DNA of 8,050 nt. Origin: DATAEU01 sp046724395. GTDB taxonomy: Bacteria; Actinomycetota; UBA4738; HRBIN12. Shown here one piece after another: positions 5,521-8,050 of this stretch. Each line of letters opens with the position of its first letter. Positions within the stretch are counted from its first letter, which is position 1. The notes beneath the pieces were generated by a model. That model was not told the origin of the DNA, did no database searches, and was given only the letters and a program-made list of their open reading frames with translations. Made by a program: the position numbers and the translations under genes. The DNA lies in the NCBI GenBank assembly GCA_046724395.1, contig JBKOWM010000034.1, forward strand, positions 1 to 8,050. Direction: 5' to 3'.

Positions 5521-6716
5521 AGGCCGCCGAGCAAGCTGGCGTCGGGCCTGAGTTCGTGGTTCGACTGATGGATCTCGGCATCCTGGCCCCCGAGAACAAA
5601 GATCGCCTTTCATCGGGAGATGTGCGGCGCGTGTTCACGGCCAAGTCGCTGGAGGATGCTGGGATCCCGGTCGAAGACGTGGCGAGTGCCATCCGACGCG
5701 GTGCGCTGTCGCTCGACTTTCTGGACGCCGCCAGCTACGAGCGTCTCGCCCACCTCGCCGCCGAGTCGTTCCAGCAGGTGAGCGATCGCACAGGGATCCC
5801 TCTCGAGCTGCTAACAGTTGTCCGAGAAGCTGCCGGCATGGCCCAGCCGTCGCCCGACGATCGACTTCGCGAGGACGAGATGGCGGTCGTACGGTTCATT
5901 GAGCTCCAGCTGGCAGAGGGATTTCGTCCCGCCGCCATCGAGCGTGTCCTTCGTGTGCAAGGAGACGGCACCCGCCGGATCGCCGACCAGGAGGCGGCAT
6001 GGTGGGCCTCCGAGGTTATGGAACCGGCTATCGTCGCGGACCGCGGCGCACAAGGGATCTCGAACGCCGACCTCGCGGATCGGATCGCCCCGGTCACGGA
6101 GCAAGCCGTCCTGGCTATGTACCACCTTCACCAGGCGCGAGCGTGGACCGGCAACATCATCGAGGGTTTCGAGGTGCTGATGGAAAGGGCGGGGATCCGC
6201 AGCCGGCTCGCGCGCCTCCCGGCGATCTGCTTTCTGGACGTCACCGGCTACACGCGGCTGACACAGGAACGTGGCGACGATGCGGCCGCTGAACTGGCCA
6301 CGACGGTAGCGCGGCTCGTGCAACGGACCTCCGTGCAGCACGGCGGGAAGCCCATCAAGTGGTTGGGGGACGGCGTGATGTTCTACTTCAGCGACCCCGG
6401 CCCCGGGGTACGTGCGGCGCTGGAGATGGTGCACGGTTTGGCTGGCGCGGGTCTCCCGCCAGCGCACGTTGGCCTGCATGCGGGGCCGGTGCTCTTCCAG
6501 GAGGGGGATTACTTCGGGCAGACGGTGAACCTCTCTGCGCGCATCGCCGACTACGCGCGTCAGGGCGAGGTGCTGGTGAGCAAGGCAGTAGCCGAAGCGC
6601 CGCAGGAGAAGGGGATCGCGTTCGACGACATCGGTCCGGTGGAGCTGAAGGGAGTTTCTGGAACGGTGCACCTTCTTCGTGCGCACCTCGTTTCTGCGTC
6701 CCGCAATCACGGATAA
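5499..6716 (+). CDS. Soluble class III adenylate cyclase with MerR-like HTH N-terminus
   Basis: A 405-residue cytoplasmic protein predicted to make cAMP from ATP. Residues 4-45 resemble a MerR-type HTH (SRDEAAEQAGVGPEFVV, then MDLGIL), and residues about 50-230 are helical with no known name. The class III cyclase domain spans about 240-395. Its catalytic positions are all present: metal Asp247 (FLDVTGYT) and Asp291 (KWLGDG), adenine-selecting Lys287 and Asp337 (GDYFGQTVN), and transition-state Asn344 and Arg348 (NLSAR). The Lys/Asp pair argues for ATP rather than GTP. There is no membrane segment or HAMP domain. The frame is open from GTG 5415, but that extension is unlike protein. GTG 5499 lies seven bases after a TANNNT box and begins right at the HTH, so I prefer it. 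The HTH may bind DNA or a partner, which is unproven. A cyclic-nucleotide-binding protein lies 680 bases beyond its 3' end. Confidence 0.88.
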   Translation: MTWCSRDEAAEQAGVGPEFVVRLMDLGILAPENKDRLSSGDVRRVFTAKSLEDAGIPVEDVASAIRRGALSLDFLDAASYERLAHLAAESFQQVSDRTGIPLELLTVVREAAGMAQPSPDDRLREDEMAVVRFIELQLAEGFRPAAIERVLRVQGDGTRRIADQEAAWWASEVMEPAIVADRGAQGISNADLADRIAPVTEQAVLAMYHLHQARAWTGNIIEGFEVLMERAGIRSRLARLPAICFLDVTGYTRLTQERGDDAAAELATTVARLVQRTSVQHGGKPIKWLGDGVMFYFSDPGPGVRAALEMVHGLAGAGLPPAHVGLHAGPVLFQEGDYFGQTVNLSARIADYARQGEVLVSKAVAEAPQEKGIAFDDIGPVELKGVSGTVHLLRAHLVSASRNHG

Positions 6717-6759
6717 CGCCCGTCTCAGCCGAGCTCGTCCGTGTCCCGAGGCGGAGGGA

Positions 6760-6787
6760 TTGACCATGCTGACGTCATCGGCAGAAT
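6760..6787 (+). promoter_or_regulatory. Candidate promoter of the HMA-like gene with TGACGTCA in the spacer
   Basis: TTGACC (6760-6765) and CAGAAT (6782-6787) are 16 bases apart, a plausible -35/-10 pair. They would give a leader of about 40 bases that includes the AGGGAGG ribosome site. The perfect palindrome TGACGTCA (6770-6777) sits inside the spacer. The same palindrome, preceded by C in both cases, overlaps the promoter of the left-edge lipoprotein gene. A shared regulator is possible but unproven. Confidence 0.38.
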
Positions 6788-6835
6788 GGACAAAGATGCC
6801 GAGGTGCGGGCGTTGCGGTGAGGGAGGCCAGCACC

Positions 6836-7342
6836 ATGATGGGGGAAGTTGGTCCGGTCGAGAACGTACGGCGCGCACTTACCGAACCGGGTCAGCAGCA
6901 CGACCGCGTGGAGCGCCTCCTGATCGTTCGGCCGCAGGAGGACGCTGACGGAGAGGCGGCCGGCTCCGAGCTGGGGGACCTCCCGGGCGTTGTTGGCGTG
7001 ACCCTCAACACCCTCACGCGCTCATTTGACGTTCTCTACGATTCGGCGGTCGTCTCGGACGACGAGCTCGCCGCAGCCCTGCACCATCAGGGCTACGACC
7101 TCGTCAGCTGGCAGGAAGCGCGGCAGCAGCACGCCGCGGAGCAGCGGACGTGGCTGCTCGAACAGATTCGGTCGCTCGCCGCACGCGCCGACGTCGAGCT
7201 CGCCGAACGTGGGACCTACGCGGATGCTGTCACGAAGGGCGCCGTCGATGCCTATGTCCGAGCGGCGAGGGCGTTCGGTCTTGTGACGGACGCTGAGATC
7301 ACCCAGCTGATACCGGCTCGCTTCCTCGAAGGGCCTCACTGA
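6836..7342 (+). CDS. Hypothetical protein with HMA-like fold lacking the metal-binding cysteines
   Basis: A 168-residue soluble protein that I do not recognise by name. Residues about 25-92 follow the beta-alpha-beta-beta-alpha-beta order of heavy-metal-associated domains: RLLIVRP, a helix near 40-48, LPGVVGVTLNTL, SFDVLYD, SDDELAAALHHQGYDL. The LPGV...V and L...GY positions are as in true HMA domains, but no CxxC is present; the protein contains no cysteine at all. Residues 95-160 form a charged helical region (EQRTWLLEQIRSLAARA, then DAYVRAARAFGLVTDAEI). It might be a regulatory or dimerisation domain rather than a metal chaperone. ATG 6836 is preferred over the in-frame GTG 6818 because AGGGAGG (6821-6827) lies eight bases upstream of it; a second ATG follows at 6839. 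It starts 119 bases after the cyclase gene and has its own promoter-like sequence, though readthrough is possible. Confidence 0.78.
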   Translation: MMGEVGPVENVRRALTEPGQQHDRVERLLIVRPQEDADGEAAGSELGDLPGVVGVTLNTLTRSFDVLYDSAVVSDDELAAALHHQGYDLVSWQEARQQHAAEQRTWLLEQIRSLAARADVELAERGTYADAVTKGAVDAYVRAARAFGLVTDAEITQLIPARFLEGPH

Positions 7343-7349
7343 CGGATAT

Positions 7350-7376
7350 GTGACCAGGCCGAGTGCGCGAGGTCAC
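7350..7376. repeat. GTGACC-N15-GGTCAC inverted repeat between convergent genes
   Basis: A perfect six-base inverted repeat (7350-7355 and 7371-7376) lies in the 53-base gap between the HMA-like gene and the 3' end of the CNB gene. A direct repeat GTGCGCG (7363-7369 and 7381-7387) overlaps its right half. No T run follows on either strand, so it is a poor intrinsic terminator. It could be a protein-binding site or a chance repeat. Confidence 0.3.
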
Positions 7377-7395
7377 GGTCGTGCGCGTCTCGGCA

Positions 7396-7827
7396 TTACG
7401 CCATCCAGGCATCGATCCGTTGCTCCACCTCGCGGAGACGGAGTGCGAGCACCTTCATCATCGAGAGCGCGACGCTGGGACGCTCAGCCAGGAACTGCCG
7501 AAACTCATCGGCGGAGATCCGCAACGCCTGGACGTCGTTCTGTGCCCGAACGGTGGCCATGCGCTTGCCGGGAGCAAGCAGCGCCATCTCGCCGAAGAAG
7601 TCTCCTTCCCGCAGGACATGGAACCGGCCCCCGACATCGACTTGCGCTTCTCCGTTTACGATCACGTACATCGAGTCGCCGTCGTCGCCAACCTCGAAGA
7701 TTGGCTTCCCCGCGGAAAAGAACGCAGGCTGACCGGAGGCCAGGAGGGCTTGGCTGTCTCCGGGTTCGAGTTCTCTGAAGAGCCCCGTGGTCCGCGGAGC
7801 GATTCTCTGGTCGTCGTGCTCCGTCAG
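7396..7827 (-). CDS. Stand-alone cyclic-nucleotide-binding domain protein (CTG start)
   Basis: A 143-residue protein made of one CNB domain. LFRELEPGDSQALLASG (16-32) is the entry helix region, FFSAGKPIFEVGDDGDSMY (36-54) the first beta-roll strands, and REGDFFGEMALLAPGKRMAT (73-92) the phosphate-binding cassette with Gly79, Glu80 and Arg89. EFRQFL, then a C-terminal helix (MMKVLALRLREVEQRIDAW, 124-142), follow. No HTH or other output domain is present, so it should bind cAMP and act through a partner, which is inference. The homology runs back past the internal ATG (7669-7671, residue 53), and an in-frame stop lies at 7861-7863. Between these there is no ATG, GTG or TTG in frame, only a CTG (7825-7827), seven bases after a GGAGG core. 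I therefore take CTG as the start. Convergent with the cyclase and HMA-like genes. Confidence 0.85.
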   Translation of the reverse strand: MTEHDDQRIAPRTTGLFRELEPGDSQALLASGQPAFFSAGKPIFEVGDDGDSMYVIVNGEAQVDVGGRFHVLREGDFFGEMALLAPGKRMATVRAQNDVQALRISADEFRQFLAERPSVALSMMKVLALRLREVEQRIDAWMA

Positions 7828-7831
7828 CGCG

Positions 7832-7839
7832 TCACCTCC
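7832..7839 (-). promoter_or_regulatory. Strong ribosome binding site GGAGGTGA defining the CTG start
   Basis: GGAGGTGA is complementary to the 16S rRNA 3' end over all eight bases. The GGAGG core is seven bases before the CTG (7825-7827). The GTG it contains is in another frame that stops after three codons, so it does not offer an alternative start for the CNB protein. Confidence 0.65.
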
Positions 7840-7924
7840 GGCCCGGATAGCGCCACGAGTCTATGCAAGAACGACATCGACGTGAGTGCGCGCGTTCCGC
7901 TCGCCCCGCGCGACGTTGGTGTCG

Positions 7925-8050
7925 TCAAGCCCCCCGCCGTGCATCCGAGGAAGACGTCGCGTCGTGCGTGGTCGATCCACGCCGAGGGGACTCCGTCGTC
8001 CTCCACAGGGCGCGCAGTTGCGGCGACAGCCGTTTCAGCTCCTCGAGGTG
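7925..8050 (-). CDS. Possible C-terminal end of a gene entering from the right edge
   Basis: One minus-strand frame is open from the window edge for 41 codons to a TGA (7925-7927). Its first residues, HLEELKRLSPQLRALWR, look like a genuine amphipathic helix with G/C-ending codons, then turn into Ser/Thr/Arg-rich sequence. A second minus-strand frame is also open from the edge to a TGA at 7824-7826 and shows better codon use from about 8006 on; its stop overlaps the CNB start codon as CTGA. Either frame could be real, or one gene could be split by a frameshift. No family is recognised. Confidence 0.22.
   Translation of the reverse strand, partial: HLEELKRLSPQLRALWRTTESPRRGSTTHDATSSSDARRGA

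Noticed and set aside
6770..6777. TGACGTCA as a cAMP-response element
   Set aside because: That element belongs to eukaryotic CREB factors; near a bacterial cyclase the match is coincidence in name, though the palindrome may still be a bacterial operator.
7669..7671. Internal ATG as start of the CNB protein
   Set aside because: It cuts off the first part of the beta-roll, and clear CNB homology continues upstream to the CTG.
1..8050. CRISPR array, insertion sequence, tRNA/rRNA, prophage or defence genes
   Set aside because: No regularly spaced repeats, transposase or integrase motifs, clover-leaf pattern or defence domains seen in any frame.

Overview
The window is high in G+C (about two thirds by eye). 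It looks like a chromosomal segment of an actinomycete-type bacterium (Actinomycetota), perhaps an uncultured or deep-branching lineage such as Thermoleophilia or Acidimicrobiia. The reasons are the G/C-ending codons, frequent GTG starts, TANNNT -10 boxes placed 6-8 bases before start codons (leaderless-type promoters), a paired small HTH / Clp-N-domain gene set, and a soluble class III adenylate cyclase. No tRNA, rRNA, CRISPR array or insertion sequence is visible. The taxonomic call is inference.

Left part (1-2005, all minus strand). In transcription order: an alpha/beta-hydrolase with an intact Ser-Asp-His triad (2005-1208); a 76-residue HTH protein (1040-810) that overlaps by one base a ClpC-type N-domain protein lacking any ATPase module (810-274); and the start of a lipoprotein gene running off the left edge (133-1). 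A GTTGAC-N12-GTCAAC inverted repeat lies on the predicted promoter of the HTH/Clp-N pair.

Centre (2006-5360, plus strand). After a 338-base gene-free stretch holding two hairpins and a dyad-containing promoter comes a tight four-gene molybdate uptake operon. A MerR-type HTH/Mop (TOBE) regulator is followed by modA (lipoprotein binding protein, GTGA overlap), modB (permease, GTG start one base after the modA stop) and modC (ATPase with C-terminal TOBE, ATGA overlap). The regulator most likely senses molybdate and controls its own promoter.

Right part (5361-8050). A soluble adenylate cyclase with a MerR-like HTH N-terminus has all six class III catalytic positions intact (5499-6716). Next is a small protein with an HMA-like fold that lacks the metal-binding cysteines (6836-7342). 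Convergent to these is a stand-alone cyclic-nucleotide-binding domain protein (7827-7396, minus) whose only plausible start is a CTG codon behind a strong ribosome binding site. Cyclase and CNB protein may form a local cAMP signalling set. The last ~190 bases hold only weak, conflicting coding signals on the minus strand.

Nothing here is clearly a wholly new system. The most interesting points are the CTG-started CNB protein, the cyclase/HMA-like/CNB neighbourhood, and the dyads sitting on the promoters.
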